A model generated the notes under the pieces. That model was not told the DNA's origin and made no database searches. It saw only the letters and a list, made by a program, of their open reading frames with translations. 64,000 nucleotides of DNA from WHTK01 sp965197795. GTDB lineage: Bacteria > Chloroflexota > Dehalococcoidia > DSTF01 > WHTK01. Position numbers and translations under genes: made by a program. Location: assembly GCA_965197795.1 (NCBI GenBank), contig OZ240228.1:2232001-2296000 (forward strand), in the 5' to 3' direction. Position 1 is the first letter of the stretch. Each line of letters opens with the position of its first letter. Shown here piece after piece: positions 8,480 through 18,284 of this stretch.

Positions 8480-9736
8480 ATGCGGTCATTGGTGAGCTCA
8501 CGCCTGGCGGCTTTGGCGCTTATGGGAAGCGCCCTTCGCTATCCGCAGTACCGGCGCTTCTGGTTTAGCAATCTCGCTGCTGTCTCCGGTCAGCAGATGA
8601 TGATCCTCACCCAGGGCTGGCTAATCTACGACCTCACGGGCTCACCGCTTTACCTGGGCTACGCCGGTCTTGCAACGGCGATCCCGGCGATCGTGCTTAA
8701 CCTGTTTGGCGGCGTGCTAGCCGACCGCCTCGACCAGCGACGCATCATAGCGCTTGGTGACTGTGTTACCGCTAGCCTCATCTTCACGATCGCCACCTTG
8801 ACGCTCTTCGACCTCGTTCAACCTTGGCATGTGCTGGTGAACGCCTTCGTCTGGGGCGCGATGCAAGCGTTCATCAGTCCGGCGCGCCAAGCCATATTCC
8901 CCCAGCTCATTGACCGCAAGGACCTGATGAACGCGGTTTCCCTCAACTCCATGGTCTACCAGCTAACGCGGGTGGCGGCGCCAGCGACGGCCGGCTTGCT
9001 GGTTGCCGCCATGGACGCTTCCGTAGCCTTCTACGTGGCTGCCTGCGGCTTTCTCACGATGGCGCTCGTCGTCCTCACCCTAAGGGTCGACCCTCGGATC
9101 CGTGAACGCCCTTCCTCTGTGCTGAGCGACCTCGGCCAAGGCGTATCGTTCATTCGCGACAACTTCATTTTCACCTTCCTCATCGGCATGACCTTCTTCA
9201 ACAGTCTGTTCGGCTCCGCCGCGATCCAGCTCATGCCCGTTTTCGCCCGAGACGTTCTTGACGTCGGCGCCTCTGGCCTCGGTCTCCTTCTTAGCGCCGG
9301 CGCGGTTGGGGCCATCACTGGCGTGCTGATCATCGGCTCGCTCGGCAGCTTCGAGCGCAAGGGCCTCATAGTGGTTGGCGGCGCAACGATCTACGGCGTC
9401 GCGCTGCTGCTATTCGCCTCTTCTACGGTCTTCCTGCTTTCACTGCTGGCGATCGCCTTCGTCGGCATGTTTCACCAGATCTACATGGTTGCGGTCCAGA
9501 CCACCCTGCAGATGCGGGTGCCAGACGAGCTGCGCGGGCGGGTAATGGGCGTCTACGGAATGACTTACAATCTTGGCCCGCTGGGCGCGCTTCAGGCCGG
9601 CGCCATGGCCTCAGCATTCAGCGGCCCGATTGCAGTGGCCTTTGGCGGCGTCGCGATCATGAGCTTTGCTCTTGGCGTCGCTCTCTTCACCCGTGAGGTG
9701 CGGCAGCTGCAAGCCACGGCTGTTTCGACACCATGA
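8480..9736 (+). CDS. MFS transporter (EntS/multidrug-type exporter)
   Basis: About 410 residues with 11-12 hydrophobic segments, typical of the EntS/MFS_3 branch of 12-TM exporters. The A-like loop GGVLADRLDQRR between TM2 and TM3 and the second-half loop LRGRVMGVYGMTYNLGPLG are visible. It probably exports a small molecule by proton exchange in the cytoplasmic membrane; the substrate is unknown. The ATG at 8480 gives an extra 14 residues; the ATG at 8522 (MGSALRYPQYRRFW) matches relatives better, and neither has a clear ribosome site. R9 begins at its stop codon. Confidence 0.85.
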   Translation: MRSLVSSRLAALALMGSALRYPQYRRFWFSNLAAVSGQQMMILTQGWLIYDLTGSPLYLGYAGLATAIPAIVLNLFGGVLADRLDQRRIIALGDCVTASLIFTIATLTLFDLVQPWHVLVNAFVWGAMQAFISPARQAIFPQLIDRKDLMNAVSLNSMVYQLTRVAAPATAGLLVAAMDASVAFYVAACGFLTMALVVLTLRVDPRIRERPSSVLSDLGQGVSFIRDNFIFTFLIGMTFFNSLFGSAAIQLMPVFARDVLDVGASGLGLLLSAGAVGAITGVLIIGSLGSFERKGLIVVGGATIYGVALLLFASSTVFLLSLLAIAFVGMFHQIYMVAVQTTLQMRVPDELRGRVMGVYGMTYNLGPLGALQAGAMASAFSGPIAVAFGGVAIMSFALGVALFTREVRQLQATAVSTP

Positions 9737-9784
9737 CCTGCGCCGGAGTGGACGCTGGGGCGTTGGGGGCTGCTGAAGGCGTAG
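9733..9784 (+). repeat. Dispersed intergenic repeat, 3' part only (R9)
   Basis: CATGACCTGCGCCGGAGTGG to GGGGGCTGCTGAAGGCGTAG. It overlaps the MFS stop codon (TGA 9734-9736) and ends 25 bases before the amidase remnant. Confidence 0.65.
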
Positions 9785-9808
9785 ACGGATGGATCCCGAG
9801 GAGGAAGC

Positions 9809-10409
9809 ATGAGCGACAATGAACTCCACTACATGCCCGCGGTGGAGCTTGCCGAGCGAATAAGAGCCCGCCAGCTATCGCCCGTAGAGCTGACAGAATG
9901 TTGACGGCGAGGTCACATTCAACACCTTTACCACGCTCTTCGCTTCTGACAACCTAGCCAACGCGGGAAGCCTCCTGGACAGCCACGCTGATGAGCTAAC
10001 CCCTTCCCTAAGACAAATGATGGAGGAGGCTCGGCACTTCAAGGCGGACCGGATCATGCAGGCCCTTCGGCAGTTGGAGTGGCATCGCGCCCGCATGGCC
10101 CGCTTCTTCGATGACTACGACCCGCTATTGAGCCCGACGATGGCCGTGCCCGCTTTCGTTATCGAACAGTATCCTGAAGTAATCGCGGGACACCTGGTGG
10201 ATCCCATGTGGGGCTACACTCCCTTCACGTTCCCAATCAACATGAGCGGTCAAACGGCGGCGGGCGTGCCTTGTGGCTTTTCGTCGGGAGGGCTCCCTGT
10301 CGGTCTTCATATCGTCGGGCCGAAAGGGGCGGAGGGGCTGGTGCTGCGTGCAAGCGCCGCCTTTGAAGCGGCCCGCCCGTGGGAGGGCGAGCGGCCCACC
10401 GTGTCATAG
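9809..10409 (+). pseudogene. Amidase-signature enzyme with its catalytic core deleted
   Basis: A normal start (ATG 9809 behind GAGGAGG) gives MSDNELHYMPAVELAERIRA..., the usual amidase N-terminus, but the frame stops after 31 codons at 9902-9904. At the same place another frame opens and runs to 10409 with the amidase C-terminus (LSPTMAVPAF, MWGYTPFTFPINMSGQTA, GLPVGLHIVGP). The middle, about 270 residues with the GGSSGG motif and the Ser-cisSer-Lys triad, is missing. This is an internal deletion with its junction near 9903, so the product cannot be active. Confidence 0.85.
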
Positions 10410-10575
10410 AGAAACGAGCGGGCGCTCGTCCGGAGCGTGAGCAGCTGGAATATGGTGAGGAGAAGGGCCAGCCTACATTGTCACAATCGCGTTCGTAGAC
10501 CATTGACAGTCACGGTCGGCAGAACCATGATCCCACCGAACGGCACGATGCGAAGTAAGAAAAGGGGCGGAAACC

Positions 10576-10989
10576 ATGGCAAGTCAGACCGATGTAACCG
10601 GTCGAACAGCTCTCACGGTTCCTCAGTTTTCCTGGGATCATCCGATTCCTTTGGGTGTTCGGCTCGGCAACTTGGTGATCTCATCGATAATTCCGCCACG
10701 CGATCCGGAAACCGGGGGCACACCAACGGAAGTTAAGCGACAGGTTGAGCTCGTCTTCCAACACATGAAGGGGCTGATCGAGGACGCCGGCGGCACTATC
10801 GATGACATCGCGCGCGTAACGTTCCTCGTTAGGAGCAAGGCGGAGCATCGGCCACTCATCGACGAGGAGTGGAACGCTATGTTCTCAGCGGGTGGGGTTC
10901 AGCCGGCTCGGCTCGTCATTGAGGTCCCACCGCAGGGCGGACCATCCATCCAGTGCGAGTTCATAGGGATGCTTGGCGCAACTCCCTAA
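10576..10989 (+). CDS. RidA/YjgF/UK114 family protein
   Basis: 137 residues; characteristic stretches are GVRLGNLVISSIIPP, VELVFQHMKGLIEDAGGTIDDIARVTFLV and VQPARLVIEVP. RidA proteins are homotrimers; canonical members hydrolyse enamine/imine intermediates, with an Arg near the end of the fold. Here the Arg in QPARL could serve, but a specific substrate cannot be assigned. The start follows AGGGGCGGAAACC. R10 lies about 90 bases downstream. The 10410-10575 gap upstream shows no feature. Confidence 0.85.
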   Translation: MASQTDVTGRTALTVPQFSWDHPIPLGVRLGNLVISSIIPPRDPETGGTPTEVKRQVELVFQHMKGLIEDAGGTIDDIARVTFLVRSKAEHRPLIDEEWNAMFSAGGVQPARLVIEVPPQGGPSIQCEFIGMLGATP

Positions 10990-11080
10990 GACGCTCCTGT
11001 CGAACAGGCTCCAGAACCGACGCCGACCACTGGCTCGTCAACGGCGGCTGTTGGCAGACATGGAAGTCGCGACGCCGCCA

Positions 11081-11178
11081 TTGAGCACCTCGACTTCGCC
11101 ATCGCCGAGTCCCAGGACATGAAGATGCAGCCCGCGCTTGAGCGGGCGTTGGGGCGACGGGGGCTGCTGAAGGCTTAC
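11081..11178 (+). repeat. Dispersed intergenic repeat, reference copy R10 (full length)
   Basis: About 98 bases without nested insert: left arm GAGCACCTCGACTTCGCC, then GCCGAGTCCCAGGACATGAA, core GATGCAGCCCGCGCTTGAGC, right arm GGGGGCTGCTGAAGGC. It has GCCCGC/GCGGGC and GCAGCC/GGCTGC complementary pairs that could fold into one nested hairpin. In one frame it encodes a peptide with KMQPALERALGRRGLLKA, also readable in some other copies, so it might derive from a coding sequence. Confidence 0.85.
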
Positions 11179-11211
11179 GGTCACACTATGACGGCATCGT
11201 GTCGCTACGAA

Positions 11212-11242
11212 GGAGGAGGCCACCTTCACGGTGGCCTCCTCT
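11212..11242. terminator. Strong hairpin between convergent genes
   Basis: GGAGGAGGCCACC, loop TTCAC, GGTGGCCTCCTCT gives a stem of about 12 bp. It sits between RidA (plus) and the MMPL gene (minus), so it is well placed as a bidirectional terminator. There is no clear T-run on either side. Confidence 0.65.
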
Positions 11243-11268
11243 CTGCTAATGACTGGGAGCCGAGTCAG

Positions 11269-13474
11269 CTACTCACCAGTGCGAGCCGCGATCGGCTGCG
11301 GCGTTCCCCGTAAGGCGCGCTTTACAGGCATCTGCTCGCTCTCGCCAGCCTGAGGCAGCCACTCCAGCCAGGTAGGTAGGTACCAGTTACGGTCGCCCAA
11401 CAGCTTCATGCTGGCCGGCAGCAATATGACGCGGATGACTGTCGCGTCAAGGAACACCGCGACGCCCAGGCCGACGCCAAACTGCTTCAACGCGATGTCG
11501 CTGGCCAGCGCGAAGGAGCCGAACACAGCAACCATGATTGCAGCGGCGCTGGTGATCGTCCCCGCCGTGGCGCGGATGCCCATCGCCACCGACTCCTCGT
11601 TCGATACGCCGGCGTCGTACGTCTCCTTGATCCGGTTGAGCAGCAGCATGTGATAGTCCATGGAGAGGCCGAACAGGATGACGAAGAGGAACAACGGCAG
11701 CCAGGGCGCTATGCGACCGGTGGCCTCGAAGCCGAGCAGATCCTGCCCGACGCCGTGCTGGAACACCAGCACCAGCACGCCATCTGCCGCAGCAACCGAC
11801 AGTAGGTTCAGCGTCACTGCTTTGAGTGGGATCACCACCGACCTGAACATGACCAGCATGAGCAGGAACGCCAGGCCCAGCACGAACCCGAAGACGTAAG
11901 GGGCGGCGGAGTACATGTGGGCGGTGAAGTCCATGCTGCCGGCAGTCTGCCCGGTGACGTAGACCGACGTACCGGTGGCGCCAAAGGCAGCGGGAATGAT
12001 CTCGTCACGCAGCTGGCGCACGGCGTCCTCGGAGCGCTTGTCGTCTAGGTCGTAGACCACTGGGACCTGAATCAGCGTCACGCTGCCATCCTGGGAAACG
12101 ATGGTCTGGAATGGAGCCTCGAACGCGGGCGCGGACTCAAGCTCCATGTACAGCTGCTCAGTCGCAACGTCGACCTCGGGGCCGCTACCTGCGACCACGA
12201 TCATCGCGGGCTCGGCAAGCCCGGCCGCGAAGTGCTGCTCCAGTAACTGCAAAGCACGCTTGCCGTTGACCTCGTTGGGATAAGCCTGCGAGCCGGCGCT
12301 GAAGCCGGGGTTCAGCGAAACGATGGGCAGAGCCAGAGCTAATATCGCCGCCGCCGTCACCGCCGCGAAGAACGCGGGCCGCTGTAGCACACGCTCGGTG
12401 ACGTAGCCCCAGATTCTGCCGTCTTCACCAGAACCGCCCGGCAACGGCAGCTTGAATCGGTTGATGCCGTCGCCGATCACCGCAAGCAGCGCCGGGATCA
12501 GCGTCAGCGAAGCGAGTACCGCGATAGCGACCACGATGATCGCGCCCAACGATAGCGAGATGAATATCGGGTTGTCGGTTAGCATGAGGCCGGCGATCGA
12601 CAGCACGACCGTGAAGCCGGCGTAGAACACCGCCCGGCCTGTGGTCCGGCTTGCGACGTCGATTGCCTTGTACTTCTCGCGTCCAGAGGCACGCTCGCGG
12701 CGGGACCTCGCTACCAAAAACAGCGAATAGTCGATTCCAACCGCGAGGCCCATCAGCAGGACCATCTCGGCGTACAGCTCGTTCAGGGCGTCGGCCTGGC
12801 TGACTATAGCGGCGATAGCCATGGTTACGAAGATCGCGCCCATCGCAGTCGCCAGGGGGATCATCGCTGCAACCACGGAGCGGAAAGCGATGAGGAGAAT
12901 AATCATCCCGGCGCCCAGCGAAATAAACAGCACCATCGCGAAGTCTTCTTCCAGGACGCGGTCATCTTCGTACTCCAGCGAGCCGGGGCCAGCGATCGAT
13001 ACGACGTAGTCACCTGCGCCGTTAGAGATCGCCTCGACCTCATCCACGATGTCACCGATCGGCGAACCGACAATTGGCACTCGTACGACGTGCCTGTCCT
13101 CTGATACGAGCGTTGCATCTTGGGTCTCGTAGAAACTAGTTGCCTGCCCTACAGCAGGCATCGCGCGCAGTCTTGCTACCGCGTCGTCGACGACAGCGCG
13201 AAATTCGGCGTCGTCGACGGTCAGAGACGGGTGCTGAATCAGCAGCTGCTCCGCGGGCTCCTCTTCGCCGTTGAAAGCGGCATCGAGCAGCTCGGAACCG
13301 ATCGCCGACTCACCTTCGGCGCCGCCCTCGTCAAGCAGGACGGTTTCTACGGTGCCGCTAACGATCGCGGCCATGAAAATGACCAGCGCGGTTGCTGCTA
13401 AGACCCACCAGCGGTGGCGAGGCGCTCCAGCCAGAGACTCGAGACGTAATTGTCGGGTTGGTCTGAGTTTTCAT
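11269..13474 (-). pseudogene. MMPL/RND-type exporter, frameshifted in its first 15 codons
   Basis: The start ATG at 13474 follows AAGGAGAAGCACA and encodes MKTQTNPTITSR; then the frame must change near 13440 to read LESLAGAPRHRWWVLAA, the first membrane segment, and continue unbroken to 11269. The body (about 735 residues) has two RND repeats: an extracytoplasmic loop after TM1, a TM bundle with GLAVGIDYSLFLVARSRRE, a second loop and a second bundle with FGLSMDYHMLLLNRIKE. The two DY motifs carry the family's proton-relay Asp/Tyr. Relatives export lipids or drugs. Only the start region is damaged; re-initiation at the internal ATG 13374 would lack TM1. Confidence 0.8.
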
Positions 13475-13628
13475 TGTGCTTCTCCTTAGGTTCGATGGTT
13501 TCACGGGTTCGGCTATGCAGACAGCATCGTTCCGGCGGCTCTCGGCGTCGTCACGACTCTGGGTGGTTTTTCGCGCGACGTTACGGCTAGCAGTCGGTAG
13601 CCTGAAGAGGTGAGCTTGGCTCACCCGA

Positions 13629-15332
13629 ATGGACGACGTCGGGAGCTTGAAAGACACGCGACGCGGGCCGAAACTTAGGTCTATGGCAGTTGATTCAATG
13701 GGTCCGACCGGTGGGCGGCTTCAGGCGATAGAGGATCTGCTAACGCGAAGGCGCATGCTGGTCCTTTACATAGGCTTCTATCTGGCCCTGATTAGCACTG
13801 CCCTGCGCGGCCTCAACTACTACTTCCTGGACAAAGTGGCGCTCGCTGGTGGCGGGAGCGACTGGCCGGAGGGTCACGAGTACCGCTGGCTCGTTCTTGT
13901 GCTGGTCCTGGCGTTTACGGGCTTGGCGGTGGCGCGCCACTGGCGACCCAGCCGCATCGCAGATTTCCCACACCTCTATCTGGCGGTGCAAAGCGGGCTG
14001 GTCTTTTCGACGTTCCTAATTCCGCCTGGACTCGACTTCTTCGGTATCTTCTACTTCCTGCTTAGCTTGCAAGCTATGCTGTTCTTCCGGCAGGCCATCG
14101 GCTACCTATGGCTCGCCGCCTTCACCGTGCTTACCGGGATCGGCTTTCTTGCCGAGAACGACTTCCGGGACGGCGTGGTACAACTGGGTGTCTACACGGC
14201 GGGCTACTACTTCTTCGGCTCATTCGCAGCATCGACAGCCCAAGCGCAGAGGGCTCGCCACGAGGCTCAAGAGGCGCTGGCAGAGCTGCGCCAGTGCGAA
14301 GCTATGCTCACTGAAAGCGAGGAGCGCTACCGGCGTCTGGTCGAAGAGAGCCCCGACGCCATAATCGTCTTCAACGGCGACTTCCGGCTCGTCGACGTCA
14401 ACGCAAGCGCCTGCCGTGATCTGGGCTTCGATCGTGATGAATTGGTCGGTATGCAGCTGGACCGCATCTACCCGGGTTTCGACAGTGAGCACGCCGAGGC
14501 GGTGCGCCGTCACCTGGATGTCCCGTCGGAGGACTGGCATTTCCACTTCGAGGAGGCGGAGCTCCGGCGTGCAGACGGCACCATGTTCCTCGCCGAAGCT
14601 CATGTCGGCCTCATTGAGCTGGCTGGACGGCGCCACCTCCTCGCGCTGGTGCGGGACGTAACCGAGAGGAAGGAGTCGGAGGAGAGACTCCTCGCTCAGA
14701 CGCGCGATCTCGCCATCCTTGAGGAGCGTAACCGCATGGCGCGCGAGATCCACGACACCCCTGGCGCAAGGCTTCACCGGCGTCGTCCTGCAGCTAGAAG
14801 CGGCGGAGCAAGCTCTAGAGCACGATAAGGATGCTGCTACAGGCCACCTAGCCACGGCGAAGAGCGTCGCGCGCGAAAGCCTTCAAGAGGCGCGGCGTTC
14901 CGTCTGGGACCTGCGGCCTCAGGCGCTTGACGCCGGCTCGCTGTCGGAGGCGTTGCGGACGGAGGTTGCTCGCTTCCGTCCTGATGGTAAGCATGGCACG
15001 CTGACTGTCTCAGGCGAGGAGACGTCGTTGCCACCGAACGTGGCAGCAGCACTGCTACGCGTCTGTCAGGAGTCGCTTACCAACATCAACCGTCACGCCG
15101 ATGCCGAGAGCGTGTGGGTGGGTCTGCGCTTCGAAGGCGCCCGGCTCCTGCTATCGATTAAAGACAACGGCGTCGGTTTTGAGACGCAAGCCGTCGCAGG
15201 CAATGGAGGCCTTGGCCTGCCGGGCATGCGAGAACGCCTAGCGTCGCTAGGCGGAGAGCTGTCGATCTCCTCGCAGCCAGGGGAGGGCACATTATCGAGG
15301 CCGGGGTGCCCCTAAACCGGTACGAAACGTGA
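13629..15332 (+). pseudogene. PAS-domain sensor histidine kinase (HisKA_3 type), two frameshifts
   Basis: Order: about six membrane segments (residues 40-200), a short coiled coil, a PAS domain (SEERYRRLVEESPDAIIVFNG...), the DHp helix with the phospho-acceptor His in MAREIHDT, and an HATPase_c domain (NGVGFET, GLGLPGMRERLASLGG). The frame breaks inside the H box: CCCC at 14758-14761, where CCC would give REIHDTLAQGFTG. A second break near 15290 separates GEGT from IIEAGVPLNRYET, which ends at the TGA 15330-15332. The start is unclear (ATG 13629, 13683 or 13698). The NarL-type regulator start GTG (15329) overlaps the stop, so the two form an operon. Confidence 0.85.
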
Positions 15333-15629
15333 GTGTGGAAGCGATCCGTGTTCTGATCGTCGATGATCACACCGTGGTGCGGGATGGCCTCAGCTCCATG
15401 CTGGCGCGCGAACCCGATTTTGAAGTTGTCGGCGAGGCATCCAACGGCGAAGATGCGGTGCGGCTTGCGGCGAACCTAACGCCTGACGTGATTCTGATGG
15501 ACTTGCGTATGCCCCGCATGGACGGCGTAACCGCGATGAAACGAATCCGCGATGCAGGCCCTGACACAAGGTTTCTCGTCCTTACGACCTTCGACACGGA
15601 CGAGTACATCTTCCAGGCCATTGAGGCGG
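15329..15629 (+). pseudogene. NarL/FixJ-type response regulator, truncated after its receiver domain
   Basis: GTG 15329 opens the receiver domain: acidic residues DD in VLIVDDHTVVRDG, phospho-acceptor Asp in VILMDLRMPRMDG, Thr in LVLTTFDTDEYIF. After FQAIEAG, about 100 residues in, homology stops at about 15629; the remaining frame to 15730 is antisense to hsdM. The LuxR-type DNA-binding domain is therefore lost. It is the partner of the broken kinase upstream. Confidence 0.85.
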
Positions 15630-16798
15630 GGCACCTCAGCAATTCGACTCCCGAGAGCAGTCCCGTGCTTCATCTTGCTGAGCATGTTGGCAAGGAACAT
15701 GAGTTGACCATCGCTCGAACGCGTCAGTAACGTGAACTCCGGGTCATCCGTGTGCTGGATAACGAAGCGCGGATCCTTGATATCGTCCTTGCCACCCATC
15801 CGCTCCATGTCGCTCTTCCAGCTCTTGCCGTAGGGCGGGTTGGAGAGCATGAAGTCAAACTCCATGGTTGGGAATGCGTCGTTGGAGAGCGTCGAATGCT
15901 CAGGGCCACCGATGAGGTTGTCAGCCGCTTCCCCTTCGCCCTTGAGCAGAAAGTCGGCTTTTGCGATGGCATAAGTCTCGGCGTTGATCTCTTGTCCGTA
16001 GAGATGTGTTGCCACCTCCTTGCCATGCTGCGTCGCGAGTTCGAGCAACGTTTCTTCTGCCACGGAGAGCATGCCGCCCGTACCGCAGGTGCCGTCGTAT
16101 AGCAGATAGGTACCCGATTCGATCTCATTGGCGATAGGCAGGAAGATGAGACTTGCCATGAGTTTGACCGCATCGCGGGGAGTCCAGTGCTCACCGGCTT
16201 CTTCATTGTTTTCCTCGTTGAACCGTCGGACCAGCTCTTCGAAGACCGTTCCCATGCCGTGGTTATCCAGGCCGGGCAATCGGATATTTCCGTTTCCATC
16301 AACAGTCGGGGTGGGACTCAGATTGATCGCGGGGTCGAGGAGTTTTTCAATGAGCGTACCGAGTGCATCTGCACGCGAGAGCCGTGGGACTTGGTTGCGG
16401 AACTCGAAGCTGTCGAGGATCTCCTGGACGTTGGGTGAAAAGCCGTCGAGGTAATCCACAAAGTTGTCCCGCAGTCGCTGCCGGCTTGCAATACCCCTCA
16501 GGTCCCGCATTGTGAATGTCGAAGTGTTGTAGAACGATTGCCTTGCGGCTTGGCGAAGCGCGGGGTCCTGGTTGGTGAGTCCTGCGCTGTCCAGCCGGCT
16601 CTTCATATCTAAGACGTCCTGCGATGTAGGCTCTAGTACGGCATCCAGACGGCGAAGCACGGTCGTGGGAAGGATTACGTCGCGGTACTTTCCACGTACG
16701 TACAGGTCGCGCAGCACGTCGTCGGCGATGTTCCAGATGAAGCTAGCAATCCAGTTGAGCTGCGTTGATTCCAAGTTTGGGTCCCTAACACTCGACAA
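15630..16798 (-). pseudogene. hsdM: Type I restriction-modification methyltransferase subunit HsdM, C-terminus deleted
   Basis: About 390 residues remain: the N-terminal helical domain (TQLNWIASFIWNIADDVLRDLYVRGKYRDVILP), EHWTPRD, the AdoMet site DGTCGTGGM and the adenine-methylase motif SNPPYGKSW. It ends after MKHGTALGSRIAEV, where relatives continue HNGSSLF..., at the junction with the response regulator near 15629. In the intact system HsdM methylates adenine with HsdS and HsdR; neither is present. The start is a TTG (16798 or 16774). The 16799-16969 gap shows nothing else. Confidence 0.88.
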
Positions 16799-16969
16799 CG
16801 ATATTCCGCAGTATGAGTGTTATACGAGCAATCGGCCGGCTTGCCAATCAAGTCCGTTTAAGGACTTCATCGCCTCAATGTGCGCGTACGTTGCTGTCAC
16901 GATTGCTGTCAAACTGGCCTAAGGCCAGGATACGGCCGCTCGGATGACGAGTTTCGAATCTAGAAAGTA

Positions 16970-17045
16970 TGGCGCGCTCGGAGGGATTCGAACCCCCGAC
17001 ACCTGGTTCCGAAGACCAGTGCTCTATCCGCTGAGCTACGAGCGC
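16970..17045 (-). tRNA. tRNA-Arg(UCG)
   Basis: The minus strand folds as a cloverleaf: acceptor GCGCTCG/CGAGCGC, anticodon stem CTGGT/ACCAG with loop CTTCGGA (anticodon UCG), T loop TTCGAAT, discriminator G and an encoded CCA. 76 bases. Its 3' half is repeated at 4745-4797. Confidence 0.95.
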
Positions 17046-17261
17046 CTAGAGTCAGTATTTCCCGCCCGCGCCGCACTGTAAAGGCAATCGCCGGCCCGAC
17101 GGCCTGAGTTCGGCCATCCAGGCAGTATTCGCGGCGCTATCGAATGCGGACCAAGTCCGCCGCCGCGACGCTATCGGGGTCATCCCGGCGCAGGCTTTGG
17201 CTCAACCGACTGCTCTAATCTGCCCGCGGGTCGATTCCGGTTGCGTCACCAAACGGAACGC

Positions 17262-18260
17262 TCAATTACCGGTCCGGCCCGAGGCTTGTACGATCAGGTC
17301 GACGCGAGTGTAGTCCGCGTCCTCTTCGTACGTATCAGCGGTAACCTGACCGCTCAGATTCTCTCCCCCGTCATCGAACTCGATTCCCAAGGCGAAGCTG
17401 GAAATATCGGTACTGGTGGAGTCGACGACCATCCAGTCCAGTGCCTCGAACTCACCTCTGTAGAAATCGATGACATCGTCCGGTGAATCGAGTGTCAAGA
17501 AAGTCACAGCGAACAGCTGTCCACCCTGTCCGCGCTGGAAGCCACTGTCGATGACAATGGTTTCGTCGTTCACGCCGTAGATCGGAACGGTCTCTGGAAA
17601 GCCAAGCGGCAGCGGGCGGCTTTCGCCGAGCAGGGGCACCGTTGGACCCGTACCCGCCGTCAACGCTCCGGCCAGGTCTTCGTACACGATCTGAATCACC
17701 GTCCGGTTATCGAGCTCCGAGTGACTAACGATGACCACACCCGAAACGTCGGGATCATCGGGCCTGGCGAACCGGATGCCTGTGACCTGAGAGCCTGTCT
17801 GGCCTGCCTCGACTTGCCATGGCTCGGCGTCCAGTTCGTCACTGTAGAAGGCAAAGATCTCCCCCGCGGTAGCGGAGCTCGTCAGGACCGCCGTGAAGGT
17901 CTTTCCCCGGGGCGTCGCCACCACGAAGGAGGCCACCGGCTCCGAGTTGCCAAACAGCGGAAATTCGGCCGGAAAGTCTGGCGGTAGGACGCCCTTGAAG
18001 GAATCTACGCTGGTGTTTGAGTCTTCCGGCGGCGCATAAAACATCTCCAGTATGGCGACAGCGTTGCCGCCTCCGTTGGTGCTGCTGCCCGTGAACACAA
18101 AGACCAGGACGCCAACCACCACCGCCGGAACGACGGCCAGAAGGAAGTAAGGCAGCCAGGCTGGCAGGCCGCCGCCTACCGCCGTTGGCGGGGGTGGTGA
18201 GCTTGCGGACTCAGGCGCGTCAGGCGCTGCCTGAGGTTCGGACGTCGATTCTTCGTTCAT
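17262..18260 (-). CDS. Membrane-anchored protein with two repeated extracytoplasmic domains, unknown function
   Basis: 332 residues: a Pro/Ser/Ala-rich cytoplasmic N-terminus, one membrane segment (WLPYFLLAVVPAVVVGVLVF) and two similar outer domains. Each has a proline-rich entry (PPDFPAEFPLFGN; LPLGFPETVPIYGVND), a strand with an FT/FAV core and a conserved helix (IFAFYSDELDAEPWQV; VIDFYRGEFEALDWMV). The frame extends upstream to 18329, but that part is tRNA-His sequence; the ATG at 18260 (MNEESTSEPQ) is the sensible start. No function is assigned. The 17046-17261 gap holds nothing recognised. Confidence 0.75.
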   Translation of the reverse strand: MNEESTSEPQAAPDAPESASSPPPPTAVGGGLPAWLPYFLLAVVPAVVVGVLVFVFTGSSTNGGGNAVAILEMFYAPPEDSNTSVDSFKGVLPPDFPAEFPLFGNSEPVASFVVATPRGKTFTAVLTSSATAGEIFAFYSDELDAEPWQVEAGQTGSQVTGIRFARPDDPDVSGVVIVSHSELDNRTVIQIVYEDLAGALTAGTGPTVPLLGESRPLPLGFPETVPIYGVNDETIVIDSGFQRGQGGQLFAVTFLTLDSPDDVIDFYRGEFEALDWMVVDSTSTDISSFALGIEFDDGGENLSGQVTADTYEEDADYTRVDLIVQASGRTGN

Positions 18261-18284
18261 GGCAGCCGCCAGGATAAATATTTG

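Larger units (their letters stand above)
4745..16969. mobile_element. Putative old genomic island bounded by tRNA-Arg and its 3' duplicate
   Basis: The bounds are the tRNA relic at 4745-4797 and the 3' end of the intact tRNA-Arg at 16970. Inside are a type I methylase subunit, a two-component pair, two exporters and several single genes, many broken. No integrase gene is recognisable inside, and the dispersed repeats R5-R10 continue a family also present to the left of the boundary, so a scattered tRNA fragment is an alternative. If it was an island it has lost its integration module. Confidence 0.35.

Noticed and set aside
8386..8568. 60-codon frame before the MFS gene
   Set aside because: Overlaps the MFS start in another frame, with no family and no clear ribosome site.
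475..11178. Calling the repeats integron attC sites
   Set aside because: No RYYYAAC/GTTRRRY core sites are present at the repeat ends, copies occur on both strands, and no IntI gene is visible. The cassette-like layout is reported only as an observation.
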